In this document: piece by piece, positions 40,423-51,856 of the stretch
Layout of the letters: each line of letters opens with the position of its first letter
Numbering within the stretch: position 1 is the stretch's first letter
Translations under genes and position numbers: made by a program
Assembly (NCBI RefSeq): GCF_000020605.1
Contig: NC_012781.1
Span: 2,419,501-2,483,500, forward strand
Reading direction: 5' to 3'
DNA from: Agathobacter rectalis ATCC 33656
GTDB taxonomy: Bacteria > Bacillota > Clostridia > Lachnospirales > Lachnospiraceae
Length of the DNA stretch: 64,000 nt
The notes under the pieces: generated by a model
Seen by the model: only the letters and a program-made list of their open reading frames with translations
Databases searched by the model: none
What the model was told of the DNA's origin: nothing

Positions 40423-41859
40423 CTATCCGCGATTCTTGCTCATTCCAACAACTATCTTTGACTTTCCACCGCTTTTAGTGATGTCAAGCTGCGAAACGCC
40501 TCTCTCCCTGGCGATAATCTCCATAGTTCTCGGAGAACAGAAGCCTGCCTGGCACCTGCCCATTCCGGCTCTGGTGCGTCTCTTCACACCATCAAGCGAC
40601 TTTGCGCCTAACGGTCTGTTTACCGCATCCATTATCTCGCCCTCCGTAATCATCTCACAGCGGCAGATTATGTTACCATACTCAGGCTTTTCTTTTATCA
40701 GCTCTTTATACTCATCCTCTGAAAGCTTCTTTGGATTTAAAATACCTTTTCTTGTCTCGATAAAGTCCGCATTTTTAGAAGGCTTAAAAAGCCTCTCAAC
40801 TATTGCTGCCACTCTCTCACCGATAGCCGGTGCACTTGATAAGCCCGGTGACTCTATACCTGCACAGTCCACAAAAAATGGTGCATCTTTAAGCTCCTCG
40901 ATGATAAACTCATGTCCGTCCTCATGTGCACGGTTTCCTGCAAACGATGTGATGACCTGACGCATAGGAAGTGACGGCACCGAACGTGTGCCGGATGTCG
41001 TAACATGCGCTAAGCCCGCTCTTGTTGTATTTGTACCATCCTTGTCATCATGATCATCTGCTGTAGGTCCGATTAGGATATTTCCGTGTACTGTCGGGGT
41101 TACAAGCACGCCCTTGCCGTATTTTCCCGGAAGCTGGAAGATTGTCTTGTCAACGATACCACCAGCTGCCCTGTCTAATAGCTCGTACTCTCCGCGCCTT
41201 GGTGTGATATGGATTTTGTTTTCACTCACCATGTTGTGAAATACATCAGCATATACACCAGCTGCATTTACAACGCAGCGTGCATGAATTTCTCCATTTT
41301 GAGTAATGAGAATATAGCCTGTCTGCTCCTTTTGTATCTCCTTCACCTCGGTGTTAAATAAAAACTCCACACCGTTTGCCGCAGCATTCTCAGCAAATGC
41401 AATATTCATGCCAAACGGACATACAATGCCTCCTGTCGGGCAGTAAATAGCTGCCACCACCTCATCAGACAGATTCGGCTCCATCTCATGTGCTTTCTTT
41501 GAATCAAGAATTTCAAGTCCCGGCACGCCATTTGCGATTCCCTGATTGTAAAGCTCCTTAAGCCTTGGCATATCGTCCTCGCTAAAGCACACTATCAGCG
41601 AGCCGTTTCTTCTGAACTCAAAATCAAGCTGCTTCGAAAGCTCGTCCATCATCTCATTTCCACGGATATTCATCTGTGCCATAAGTGTACCGGTCTTACA
41701 GTCAATTCCGGAATGGACAATAGCACTGTTGGCCTTTGAGGTGCCACAGCACACGTCCTCCTCCTTTTCCACTACGCAGATGGACAGGTTATATTTCGAT
41801 AGCTCTCTTGCACAGGCGCTTCCCGATACTCCCGCTCCTATAATTACTACATCATACAT
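40423..41859 (-). CDS. Glycerol-3-phosphate dehydrogenase-like FAD protein (GlpA-like), 478 aa
   Basis: The protein combines an FAD domain of the DAO/GlpA type (VVIIGAGVSGSACARELSKY, EKEEDVCCGTSKANSAIVHSG-like segment) with a C-terminal BFD-like [2Fe-2S] domain carrying CRCEMITEGE and GRCQAGFC. It would oxidise glycerol 3-phosphate to dihydroxyacetone phosphate. The start is ATG 41859 with TAGGAG upstream. It follows glpK with a 39-base gap and precedes the FAD oxidoreductase and DUF1667 genes, so the operon converts glycerol to DHAP with linked electron transfer. Confidence 0.85.
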   Translation of the reverse strand: MYDVVIIGAGVSGSACARELSKYNLSICVVEKEEDVCCGTSKANSAIVHSGIDCKTGTLMAQMNIRGNEMMDELSKQLDFEFRRNGSLIVCFSEDDMPRLKELYNQGIANGVPGLEILDSKKAHEMEPNLSDEVVAAIYCPTGGIVCPFGMNIAFAENAAANGVEFLFNTEVKEIQKEQTGYILITQNGEIHARCVVNAAGVYADVFHNMVSENKIHITPRRGEYELLDRAAGGIVDKTIFQLPGKYGKGVLVTPTVHGNILIGPTADDHDDKDGTNTTRAGLAHVTTSGTRSVPSLPMRQVITSFAGNRAHEDGHEFIIEELKDAPFFVDCAGIESPGLSSAPAIGERVAAIVERLFKPSKNADFIETRKGILNPKKLSEDEYKELIKEKPEYGNIICRCEMITEGEIMDAVNRPLGAKSLDGVKRRTRAGMGRCQAGFCSPRTMEIIARERGVSQLDITKSGGKSKIVVGMSKNRG

Positions 41860-41898
41860 GTTATTTTCTCCTACCAATTTCCATATATATTTTTACTT

Positions 41899-43425
<1,527 letters not shown>

Positions 43426-43440
43426 CTAAATACTACTATT

Positions 43441-43469
43441 ATTATAGCATGATATTTAAGCTATTTCCA
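43441..43469 (-). promoter_or_regulatory. Promoter of the glycerol operon
   Basis: On the minus strand TGGAAA and TATAAT are separated by 17 bases, and TGC precedes the -10 box (extended type). It lies between the last sulfoquinovose gene and glpK. The first bases of this element lie only a few bases before the sulfoquinovose isomerase stop; no terminator was found between the two operons. Confidence 0.7.
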
Positions 43470-43474
43470 TAAAA

Positions 43475-44815
43475 TCAGTACTCACAGACTTCGATTTCAA
43501 GCATATGTCCTAAAACCTTTAACTCATCTGAACAATCTCCGTAAATCACCACAAAATGAGGCTCCCAACCATCCTTTACACTTTGATTTACAATATCATA
43601 GCTATTTTTGTCTGTCCTGACTACAATTGATGTTCCGCAAAACTGCTTAGGCTTGTCGAGAGCACTTCCTGTTGTGACAAAAAATCTAAAGCTTCCATCT
43701 GCTTTTTGTCCTACTCTGAACACTGTGACTTTGTCAGCCGCCTTACAGCCAAAGTCCATTACAGGGCCAATCTTTCTGTTCGGATGCACTCCGATTGTTG
43801 CACCTGTGTCCTCTCTTGCGATAGAGCATGCAGCTGTTCCGCAATGCCAGAATGTAATTGTATTTTCACTCTCATCAAGAGACACCGGATCTCCGAAAAA
43901 TACAGCCTGCTCAGATAATTTCATTCCCATATACATAGAGAGTGCTCCATATGTATCAGCCTCGCAGCTTGCAGCAACCCCCATATCATTTAGCATAGCA
44001 AGCACGCCACAAACAGGTGTTCCAAACGCGGTAAAGAAATCAGGCCAACATCTTGAAGAAAGTGCTCCAATATTATTTTCATCTACATACTCCTTATAGG
44101 CCTTGCACAGTCTCGCAAAATCCTTTCGATTATTGTCAGGAGTCTTGTCAAGACCAACAGTACACTTAGTCATTTTATCGAGATATTCACTGCACTCATC
44201 ATCAGTATATCCCTTTGCCATATCAATAAGCTCTCTCACCTCAATTGACTCAAGTGTTGCTCCGAATACCTTTTGCATGTCAGCATCCATTGCACGTCCA
44301 AATCCAAATCCCTGAGGTGTATGTCCGACTGAGGCAATCCTTAGATTTTTAAGCTCATTTTTAAGCCATGCTGCACGAATACAGGCACTAATTGTTTTCT
44401 TTGTCCTCTCCTCCTGTGGAGCTCCAAAGATATATTCAAAGTTACCATCCCTAAACGCAGCCAGTGCATTTCCTGCCGAATATGCTCCCGTCAATGAATT
44501 TAATCTCAACCGGCCTCCATCTATAACCGGCTCACGAAGTGTCCAAAGCAATACCGGACACGAAAATCTTTTAAGAACCTCACTCGCATAAGCTGCATTT
44601 GCAAAGGTTATATTCTGTAAAATTATCAGGGATGGCTCTATTGTATCAAGAAAATTAGTTAAATCCTGAATTGATAAAAGCATTTTATCCGGTACAATTG
44701 CAGCATCCGTTATTGTATTTAATAAGTCTATTGATTTTTCAAATTCCTTCTGTGCGCTCTCCAAATGAAATGTCGGAACCCCGACCGGCACATATGCCAC
44801 CTGAAATTTTGTCAT
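43475..44815 (-). CDS. sftI: Sulfoquinovose isomerase (fucose/arabinose isomerase fold), 446 aa
   Basis: A member of the fucose/arabinose isomerase superfamily that is predicted to convert sulfoquinovose into 6-deoxy-6-sulfofructose. It has the two-domain layout, with central SRCWPDFFTAFGTPVCGVLA, CEADTYGALSMYMGMKLS and the metal-binding ENTITFWHCGTAACS. Its operon partners are a GH31 sulfoquinovosidase, a transaldolase and a sulfolactaldehyde reductase, and that context, more than sequence, sets the substrate. The start is ATG 44815, preceded by GGAGG; a start at 44842 would be too early. Confidence 0.78.
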   Translation of the reverse strand: MTKFQVAYVPVGVPTFHLESAQKEFEKSIDLLNTITDAAIVPDKMLLSIQDLTNFLDTIEPSLIILQNITFANAAYASEVLKRFSCPVLLWTLREPVIDGGRLRLNSLTGAYSAGNALAAFRDGNFEYIFGAPQEERTKKTISACIRAAWLKNELKNLRIASVGHTPQGFGFGRAMDADMQKVFGATLESIEVRELIDMAKGYTDDECSEYLDKMTKCTVGLDKTPDNNRKDFARLCKAYKEYVDENNIGALSSRCWPDFFTAFGTPVCGVLAMLNDMGVAASCEADTYGALSMYMGMKLSEQAVFFGDPVSLDESENTITFWHCGTAACSIAREDTGATIGVHPNRKIGPVMDFGCKAADKVTVFRVGQKADGSFRFFVTTGSALDKPKQFCGTSIVVRTDKNSYDIVNQSVKDGWEPHFVVIYGDCSDELKVLGHMLEIEVCEY

Positions 44816-44845
44816 ATATTTTACCTCCAATAAAATTTTCAAAAA

Positions 44846-45580
44846 CTACTTAACCATAAGCAGTATTCCTGATATAAAAAGTAATATGTAGGTGAGCTTC
44901 ATAAATATTTCCTGGCTCATCCTCTTTACAAGCACTGAGCCTGCTGCCATTCCCGCTATCAAAAACGGAATCGATATGCATTGAGTCATAACAAGCCCTG
45001 CATTCCACATTCCCGCGCATATATCCTGAACAAGTATCATCGAATTTAATATAATCCAAACAGTAGAAATAGTTGCTCTAAAGCTTGTCTTTTCCTTTAT
45101 CTCATTGGATAAATACCCTATCAGAAGCGGTCCGCCTGACACAAACATACCATGAACTATTCCCGCACCAATAAGTAACAGCATTGATTTCCATGATGAT
45201 TTTTCTTTTGTATCACGCTGCCTTTGCCCATATATGCTGTAAAACCCATGTATTGCAAGAAATATCACAAAAATACCCAGAAACTTGTATAATACTGCAT
45301 CATATCCTGCAAGTGCGTTCTTTAGAAAAAAGCCGCCAAAGATTCCTATAGCCATGACGATGACTACCTTTTTCAACTGCTTCCAGTCTACATGTTTCCA
45401 TTGTGTAACAAAGACATACACTCCGGCAAGAATACCAAGTACATTTAATATCGGCTTAGCGACATCATATCCCACCAGAATTAGGCTAGGAGGCATTGCG
45501 AGGATGGTCCCCGCAAAGCCTGTAATGCCCTGAATCACATTTGTCAGAAAAATTATTATGTAAAATAAAACAGTGTTCAT
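44846..45580 (-). CDS. TauE/SafE-family sulfonate exporter, 244 aa
   Basis: A membrane protein of about eight helices of the TauE/SafE family (IIIFLTNVIQGITGFAGTIL at the start, VHGMFVSGGPLLIGYLSNEI in the middle). In sulfoglycolysis operons such proteins are proposed to export 2,3-dihydroxypropane-1-sulfonate or sulfolactate. The ATG begins directly at the base after the GH31 stop, so the genes are coupled. Export of DHPS here follows from operon content. Confidence 0.8.
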   Translation of the reverse strand: MNTVLFYIIIFLTNVIQGITGFAGTILAMPPSLILVGYDVAKPILNVLGILAGVYVFVTQWKHVDWKQLKKVVIVMAIGIFGGFFLKNALAGYDAVLYKFLGIFVIFLAIHGFYSIYGQRQRDTKEKSSWKSMLLLIGAGIVHGMFVSGGPLLIGYLSNEIKEKTSFRATISTVWIILNSMILVQDICAGMWNAGLVMTQCISIPFLIAGMAAGSVLVKRMSQEIFMKLTYILLFISGILLMVK

Positions 45581-47587
45581 TTATTTGACTCCATATTTTT
45601 CTCTGATTTCTTCAAATATATCAGCAAACTCACTATTTTTTCTGTAGAAGGCAGGTGTATAGCCAAGCTCGGCTGATACTGTTATTTCTCCGCCGTGATA
45701 CTCTTCGCCTGTCCACAAATGTACCCATTCATCCTGTGGCAGATACACATCCCATTCATGCTTATCCTGCTCATAAACAGGTGCTATCAGCATATCTCTT
45801 CCAAAAAGATACTCATACTGTATGTCATAAGCTTTCGCATCAGACTCATAATGCATGAACAAAGGTCTTTGCACCGGATGTCCACTGTCTGCATTCTCTT
45901 CAACAAGTGTCTTTGTATACGGTGCAAGCATCGTGTATACATCAACGAGTCTCGCCAGCCGCTCCATGGTATCCTCATCATCGTAATACTGAAAATTGGT
46001 ATCCGGTCTGTTTCCCTCATGTGTCCTCATAAATGGTGTAAACATCGCCATCTCAGCCCATCTGAGAAACAGCTCCTTTGTACGAGTATTATCAAAAAGC
46101 GATGTATAGCCTCCAATATCACTATGCGTGAGCCCACATCCCATCATTCCTGCACTAAGTGCTCCGCAGATAACAGATGCGAGTCCATCATGTATTGTAA
46201 AGTCAACAGACTGATCGCCGGCCCACAGCAATGTGCAGTATTTCTGGCTTCCTGCACCTCCGGCACGCATGAAGTAAACCACATCTCCAAGCTTTCCTGA
46301 CTCTTTTACTGCCTCATAGTTACACTTTGCCCATAGCACCGGCCAGTGATTGTGCTCAATCATAGGTGATTTACCGCTGTATAAGCATATATCATCTGTA
46401 GGCAGATACTCTCCAAAGTCTGCCATCCAGCCATCAATGCCTATACCAAGTGTGTATTCTTTAATAATATCCTTAAACCACTCGAATGCCTCCGGATTTG
46501 TGAGATCCACAACTCCACAATAAAATTCACCAAAATCCACGAGATAATCACTGCCATCTGCCTTTGTTGCAAAATAGCCTTTTTCCTTGCCTTCCTTATA
46601 GAGCTCACCATCATTTACCAGATATGGATTAACATATCCCAAAAATTTTATGCCCTTTGCATTTATCTCTTTAATCTTCTTTGGCAGATCCGGATACATT
46701 TCCTTGTGGTATTTCCAGTCCCATTGGAGTCTCTTTCCGAATGATGTCACTCTCTTTCCGCACCAATCCTGGCACCATATGCCAGCTACCTTGATGTTCC
46801 TATCAAGGGTCTTATCAAGCAATCCAAATGACCTTTCATTTCCACCCTGAACACCGATTATGAGACCATTGTATACCCAATCCGGGAGCTTTGGCTGTCT
46901 TCCAAAATATGTTGTGATTCTCTCAAGCAGTTTGAGATATGTATCAGCACACTCTATGCGGATCTGCTTAGGCACCTCCCATATCTGCAGCTCATGAAAG
47001 CTGTCATTTCTGAAATCAAAATCAGCATATGCTGTTGAATCCACATGCAGATAATATTTATTTGTGGAAACAAAGGTTGGCTGTGGATAATTTGTGTTGT
47101 AATAGTCTCCTCCAGCTTTATTTTCTACATCCGAACGCCATGTAACGTAAGTTGTCTTATCACGTCCGACACCTGGTTCAGATGTCCAGATAGGAAAATT
47201 TCTTCCACGCAGATTAAAGTAAGACATCTGCTCACCGCAGCCATAGCATTTTTCCTCTTTATCCGCGGCTACCCTAAACCAGAATCGGTTAATCCTGTCA
47301 TCCTTTTGTTCAAAATCAATGGTACACAGATTTTCGTCACATTTAATTTTCGCAATGATATAGCTTTCAAAGCATAGTCTGACTGTATCAGCTGTCTGAA
47401 TCACATCTGTGAGCTTTAGTGGAAAACGCTCGGTAACATAATCTGTTATCTTGAAGTTACCTCTGTACATATCAACATCTTCCTGTCCTACTCCGACATA
47501 AATCATCGGTCTTTCTTTGCTATGCTCCAGAATCCTTTTTTCTCCCACAAAAAGCTGAAATTCATTATCATTTACTTTAATCTGCAT
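45581..47587 (-). CDS. sftG: Sulfoquinovosidase, glycoside hydrolase family 31, 668 aa
   Basis: The enzyme releases sulfoquinovose from glycosides such as sulfoquinovosyl glycerol. It matches E. coli YihQ in its key regions: the nucleophile Asp is in GWMADFGEYLPTDD, the acid/base Asp in WAGDQSVDFTIHDG, and the sulfonate-recognition stretch SFGKRLQWDW contains the Arg and Trp of the known substrate pocket. There is no signal peptide, so it acts in the cytoplasm after uptake. The gene lies between the symporter and the exporter in the operon. Confidence 0.93.
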   Translation of the reverse strand: MQIKVNDNEFQLFVGEKRILEHSKERPMIYVGVGQEDVDMYRGNFKITDYVTERFPLKLTDVIQTADTVRLCFESYIIAKIKCDENLCTIDFEQKDDRINRFWFRVAADKEEKCYGCGEQMSYFNLRGRNFPIWTSEPGVGRDKTTYVTWRSDVENKAGGDYYNTNYPQPTFVSTNKYYLHVDSTAYADFDFRNDSFHELQIWEVPKQIRIECADTYLKLLERITTYFGRQPKLPDWVYNGLIIGVQGGNERSFGLLDKTLDRNIKVAGIWCQDWCGKRVTSFGKRLQWDWKYHKEMYPDLPKKIKEINAKGIKFLGYVNPYLVNDGELYKEGKEKGYFATKADGSDYLVDFGEFYCGVVDLTNPEAFEWFKDIIKEYTLGIGIDGWMADFGEYLPTDDICLYSGKSPMIEHNHWPVLWAKCNYEAVKESGKLGDVVYFMRAGGAGSQKYCTLLWAGDQSVDFTIHDGLASVICGALSAGMMGCGLTHSDIGGYTSLFDNTRTKELFLRWAEMAMFTPFMRTHEGNRPDTNFQYYDDEDTMERLARLVDVYTMLAPYTKTLVEENADSGHPVQRPLFMHYESDAKAYDIQYEYLFGRDMLIAPVYEQDKHEWDVYLPQDEWVHLWTGEEYHGGEITVSAELGYTPAFYRKNSEFADIFEEIREKYGVK

Positions 47588-47599
47588 TTAATAACCTCC

Positions 47600-49345
47600 C
47601 TAAGCTGTCTTTTTACGCTTGTTCATCTCTTTCACAATCAGAACAATTGTCTCAATCACAAATATTGCTGTTACAATAGCAATTCTTACTACATTTTTGT
47701 TCTCTGTTGCAATTCCTGCAGGCGAGAAAATGAAATACTCATATACCAGGAATGAAACAAGCCAGATTGCAAAAGCATTTTTATGCTTCCATGCTGTCAT
47801 ATCATAGCCATCATTTCTTGAAGCACTCTTGTCAAATACCTTTGTATTTGGTGCAATCTTGCTGCATACAAAGATGATTACAAGCATGATAACAAATGAG
47901 ATAGCGTATATATACATATAATTAATTCCACTAACAGCATTTGTGAATGGTGTATCAATATGTGGGAAGATAAACTTGTAGCATGCGTAAAATGCAATAT
48001 GGAATATTGTTGCACATATTGCTCCAAGCTTAGAGCCCTTCTTTGAGAACATTCCTACAAGCACCATTGTAATGATAGGAATATTATAAAAACCTGTAAA
48101 GCTTCGTCCGAAATCATAAAGTCCTGTGCTAAGCACATCAAGGAATGGTGTAAAGATAATGGCAAATGCTGCAAAGCCCCATCCAATTTTCTTTGCAAGT
48201 TTTACTGTAGCTTCCTCTGAGAGATTTGGGTTAAAAATCGGCTTATAAATATCAATCATAAATACGGTACTAGCTGCATTGAGAAATGAATTATAAGTTG
48301 AGATAATTGATCCAAACAATGCTGCACAAAACAGTCCTACAACCGGCCATGGCAATGACCTAGCTACAAGTGAAGGATATGCAAAATCCTTGCTTGTAAG
48401 ACCTGGTACAAGTCTTGCTGCGATTACTCCGGGAATAACAAGAAGTAACGGTACCATCATCTTTAAAAAGCCTGAAAGTAAAACTCCCTTTTGTCCTTCC
48501 TTTAAGTTTTCAGCACCAAGTGCTCTCTGAATAAGTACTTGGTTAGTACCCCAGTAAAACAGATTTGCAAGCAGCATACCTGTAAAAATACATGCAAATG
48601 GTACAGGATCATTCTTTCCACCAATCGCATTGAGCTTTGCCGGTTCATATGTAATAACATCCTTCACACCGACAATAAATCCACCTCCGCTTAATTTTCC
48701 AACAGCTATAAAACCAAATACGACTACAAGCACTGAGCCTAAAACAAGTAAAATTCCATTGATTGTGTCTGATACAGCTACTGCTCTCATACCTCCAAGT
48801 ACGGCATATAGTGCACCAATAATACCTACAAGCACTATAAGAATTGTAAGTGCCATACCCTCGCTGATTCCAAATACTGTAGCAAAATCAAAAATCTGCT
48901 CAAATGCTATAGCGCCTGCGTACAGACATACAGGAATTCCGATTACTAAATATCCAATAAGAAATAGGATAGAAACCATACGGCGTACACCAACGCCATA
49001 CCTCTCCTCCATAAACTCCGGCAGCGTTGTATATCCTTTTCTAAGATACATCGGCAAAAACACAAAAGCCATAATAATTGTGGCTATAACCGCTGTTGCT
49101 TCCCATGCCATGCCTGACATATTAGCTGCATATGACTGTCCCGACAAACCTACCAGATTTTCTGCCGACAGATTCGTAAGCAGCATTGAGCCTGCAATGA
49201 AAAAACCTCCAAGTCCATTTCCGGCAAGGAAATAACCCTTTGCCGTTTTCTGGTCATCGCTATTCTTCACTATCTTTCCTGAAATAATTCCAACCAGTGC
49301 TGTGAAAAGCACAAATGTCACCAAAGTAAATACTAAATGCTCCAT
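47600..49345 (-). CDS. Sodium:solute symporter (SSS family), likely sulfoquinovose or glycoside importer, 581 aa
   Basis: A 13-14 helix symporter of the SSS family, with FIAGSMLLTNLSAENLVGLS and GMALTILIVLVGIIGALYAV typical of the core and a glycoside-transporter-like C-terminal tail. It is placed directly upstream of sulfoquinovosidase, so sulfoquinovosyl glycerol or sulfoquinovose is the likely substrate. Start ATG 49345 is preceded by GGAGG. Confidence 0.82.
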   Translation of the reverse strand: MEHLVFTLVTFVLFTALVGIISGKIVKNSDDQKTAKGYFLAGNGLGGFFIAGSMLLTNLSAENLVGLSGQSYAANMSGMAWEATAVIATIIMAFVFLPMYLRKGYTTLPEFMEERYGVGVRRMVSILFLIGYLVIGIPVCLYAGAIAFEQIFDFATVFGISEGMALTILIVLVGIIGALYAVLGGMRAVAVSDTINGILLVLGSVLVVVFGFIAVGKLSGGGFIVGVKDVITYEPAKLNAIGGKNDPVPFACIFTGMLLANLFYWGTNQVLIQRALGAENLKEGQKGVLLSGFLKMMVPLLLVIPGVIAARLVPGLTSKDFAYPSLVARSLPWPVVGLFCAALFGSIISTYNSFLNAASTVFMIDIYKPIFNPNLSEEATVKLAKKIGWGFAAFAIIFTPFLDVLSTGLYDFGRSFTGFYNIPIITMVLVGMFSKKGSKLGAICATIFHIAFYACYKFIFPHIDTPFTNAVSGINYMYIYAISFVIMLVIIFVCSKIAPNTKVFDKSASRNDGYDMTAWKHKNAFAIWLVSFLVYEYFIFSPAGIATENKNVVRIAIVTAIFVIETIVLIVKEMNKRKKTA

Positions 49346-49505
49346 AAAATCCTCCAATTTAATAGAAAAAATATACATCGATTTGTTGAAACTAACTATT
49401 CACATTCAATCTCTCACATGATATACTTTTTCTGAAAATTATTTCCCACGCAACCGAAAGTACAGTAATATGTCCAGTATTCAGTCTTTCGGTCACGTGG
49501 TTTTT

Positions 49506-50177
49506 TTAATAATAAAGTTCCTTATTCTCTCCAAGCAATCCAGGATATGCCCCTTGTTTTATCAATGGTTCTCTATCGGGATGTGCTATTACCCACTTAT
49601 TTCTTTGCAAAAGCAGTCTCTCTTCTCCTATAGCAGTTTCATCTGTCCCTCCATTATTGAGTGGTGTATTGGTTCCCCTTGGAAGAATCACAACATCCTT
49701 AAATCCAATATCTGACACCCTGCATGGTGATAGATGAAGTGTCGTCTGGTACATCTCTATTGCTGTACCCTTTTCCACAAAAAATACCTTTGCATCTTCA
49801 ATACGGTATGTATTGTCTTTTATCTCCCAGGTATGTCCCAGCACCAGCATAAAGTCAGTTACCGCTATATTGATTTCGCTGCCCTTATGGTACTCAAAAC
49901 CATTGTATGTGGTGTTTCTGCCATTACAGTAGCCTATCTGTATAGGCATCTCTCCATATATACGATTTTTAAAAAACTCTGCTATATGTGTACGTTCAAG
50001 CTCTTCTACTGAAGCCACATATATATTTCCTTTCTCAGGAATTACAGTATTTTGTTCCATAAATGAGATAAGTTCGTTGCAATTGATATTTGAAATCACC
50101 CTTCCGTAGGTTTCAAAACATGGATCAGTGACACTGTATATAGTCACAGAATTTTTTTCATTCAAATGTTTTAACAT
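49506..50177 (-). CDS. DUF4867-family protein of the sulfoquinovose operon, 223 aa
   Basis: The protein has a cupin-like content (GYCNGRNTTYNGFEYHKGSE, then INIAVTDFMLVLGHTWEI, HLSPCRVSDIGFKDVVILPR) and no membrane segment. It matches a family of unknown function that is found in other sulfo-TAL clusters as an unassigned member. A role as an epimerase or mutarotase acting on sulfoquinovose or a related sugar is possible, because sugar-acid epimerases of this fold exist; this is inference. It sits between the reductase and the symporter. Confidence 0.65.
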   Translation of the reverse strand: MLKHLNEKNSVTIYSVTDPCFETYGRVISNINCNELISFMEQNTVIPEKGNIYVASVEELERTHIAEFFKNRIYGEMPIQIGYCNGRNTTYNGFEYHKGSEINIAVTDFMLVLGHTWEIKDNTYRIEDAKVFFVEKGTAIEMYQTTLHLSPCRVSDIGFKDVVILPRGTNTPLNNGGTDETAIGEERLLLQRNKWVIAHPDREPLIKQGAYPGLLGENKELYY

Positions 50178-50188
50178 ATTTCCCCCAC

Positions 50189-51052
50189 TTATCTTTGCAT
50201 TGCCTTGACAGCCTTTATAGTAGCGCAGAAATCTTCTTTTCCAAAGCCAAGTTCCATTGCCTTGTCATATACCTGCTTTGCAGCGTTTTCTCCTTGAAGC
50301 TTTAATCCACTCTCCTTTGCCATATTCATGCAGATATTCACATCCTTGTACATGTTTTCAATCGAAAAGGCAGTGGTGTAATCCTCATTTTTGATTGGCA
50401 CATTTTTGGAATCCAGATAAAAGTTCTGTCCACCGCCATATGAGATAGCTGTAGTATAGCTTTCTATATCTATTCCATATGCCCTTGCAAGTGTCAGTGT
50501 CTCATTTACACCATTTTGAATCTGTGATACAAGCGCGTTATGGCAGATTTTCATGACCAGACCTTTTCCGTTTCCACCCATCCTGATGATATTTTCTCCC
50601 ATATAGGAAAGAATCGGCATAGCCTTCTCACATGCTTTTTCATCTCCACCGACATATATTCCGAGCTTTCCTGCAATAGCAGCAGGCTTCGATTTCACAA
50701 CCGGTGCGTCCACAAACTCTGCGCCCGTCTTCTTTACCATTTCAGAAATCTCCACAGAAACAGATGGATCTATCGTGCTCATATCAATACAGAGCTTTGT
50801 ATCATCAAGTGCCGGTAAAACCTCCTTATAAACAGCCATCGAATGCTCTGACTTTGGAACCATTGATATAATTACGTCTGATTTTTCTGCCAGCTTAAGC
50901 GAACTGCTGCAGCCGATTGCACCCTTGCTCTCCAATAGCTCTACCTTCTCCTTTACGAAATCAAATACATATACCTCATCATCATGCTTCTTCACTATAT
51001 TCTCACTCATGGACTCCCCCATGATTCCGAGTCCTACAAATCCAATTTTCAT
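50189..51052 (-). CDS. Sulfolactaldehyde reductase (3-hydroxyisobutyrate dehydrogenase family), 287 aa
   Basis: A beta-hydroxyacid dehydrogenase predicted to reduce 3-sulfolactaldehyde to 2,3-dihydroxypropane-1-sulfonate with NADH. It has the N-terminal dinucleotide motif GFVGLGIMGESMSENI, the DAPVVKSKPAAIAGKLGIYV substrate segment (SG motif modified), and the catalytic Lys in GKGLVMKICHNALV. The C-terminal helical domain is normal. The overall plan is that of the E. coli YihU enzyme. In fermenting gut bacteria this step regenerates NAD. Confidence 0.85.
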   Translation of the reverse strand: MKIGFVGLGIMGESMSENIVKKHDDEVYVFDFVKEKVELLESKGAIGCSSSLKLAEKSDVIISMVPKSEHSMAVYKEVLPALDDTKLCIDMSTIDPSVSVEISEMVKKTGAEFVDAPVVKSKPAAIAGKLGIYVGGDEKACEKAMPILSYMGENIIRMGGNGKGLVMKICHNALVSQIQNGVNETLTLARAYGIDIESYTTAISYGGGQNFYLDSKNVPIKNEDYTTAFSIENMYKDVNICMNMAKESGLKLQGENAAKQVYDKAMELGFGKEDFCATIKAVKAMQR

Positions 51053-51078
51053 TGCCTACAAACACCTCCCTGTTTCAT

Positions 51079-51765
51079 CTATTCTGTAACTGTATTATCC
51101 CATGCATTCTGGAATGTCTCAAGTCCCTGTCTGGTATATGCATGTTTGATACTGTCCTTGTATACTGCAAGGCCTGTTGTAACGATATCTGCTCCTGCAA
51201 CCGCACAGTCTACAATCTGCTTAGGTGTACGGATAGCCGCACAGATAATCTGTGTCTTTCCCTTATATCCGTAATTGTCATAGATATCTGAAATAGCCTG
51301 AATGTACGCTTTACAATCCTCTCCATTTGCCTCTTTCCAGCCGATGAAAGGTGAAACAAAAAGCGAATTATTCTTTGCCGGCAGAATAGCCTGTGCTGGT
51401 GAGAATACGAGTGTCACATTTGTTCTGATTCCCTCTGCCTCGAGTCTTCTTGCTGCCTGAATACCGGCCTCTGTGCACGGAATCTTGATAACAAAGTTGC
51501 TGCAGATAGCTGAAATCTTTCTTGCCTCTGCTACCATCTCATCTGCATCATCAAGGTGTGGGTTGATTTCAACGGAAATAGGGAATTTCTCGTATCCCTC
51601 GATTCCTTCCGCCTTAACCCAGTCTGCCATCTCACTGATTACAGTAAGGAAAGGCTTTCCGCTTACCATTATGTGGCGTGGATTTGTTGTCACTCCATCA
51701 ATACCAAATGTATGGTAGGCCTCCTTGATTTCTTCGATTTTTGCACTGTCCAGAAAATACTTCAT
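51079..51765 (-). CDS. sftT: Sulfofructose transaldolase, 228 aa
   Basis: A short transaldolase of the TalC/MipB type that is predicted to cleave 6-deoxy-6-sulfofructose, keeping dihydroxyacetone on an enzyme lysine and releasing sulfolactaldehyde; the C3 unit passes to glyceraldehyde 3-phosphate to give fructose 6-phosphate. Motifs are DGVTTNPRHI near the start, the Schiff-base Lys in SNFVIKIPCTEAG, and NVTLVFSPAQAILPA. It is the first gene of the operon. Identity rests on the company it keeps; an ordinary transaldolase would not travel with sulfoquinovosidase and TauE. Confidence 0.85.
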   Translation of the reverse strand: MKYFLDSAKIEEIKEAYHTFGIDGVTTNPRHIMVSGKPFLTVISEMADWVKAEGIEGYEKFPISVEINPHLDDADEMVAEARKISAICSNFVIKIPCTEAGIQAARRLEAEGIRTNVTLVFSPAQAILPAKNNSLFVSPFIGWKEANGEDCKAYIQAISDIYDNYGYKGKTQIICAAIRTPKQIVDCAVAGADIVTTGLAVYKDSIKHAYTRQGLETFQNAWDNTVTE

Positions 51766-51856
51766 GATTGCTTCCTCCTTGATAGTTAGTTAAATTTGTT
51801 AATTAATTGTTGTAAAAAATATAAGCCGTTATGTTTTTCTCTTGGCTTCTGTTTGT

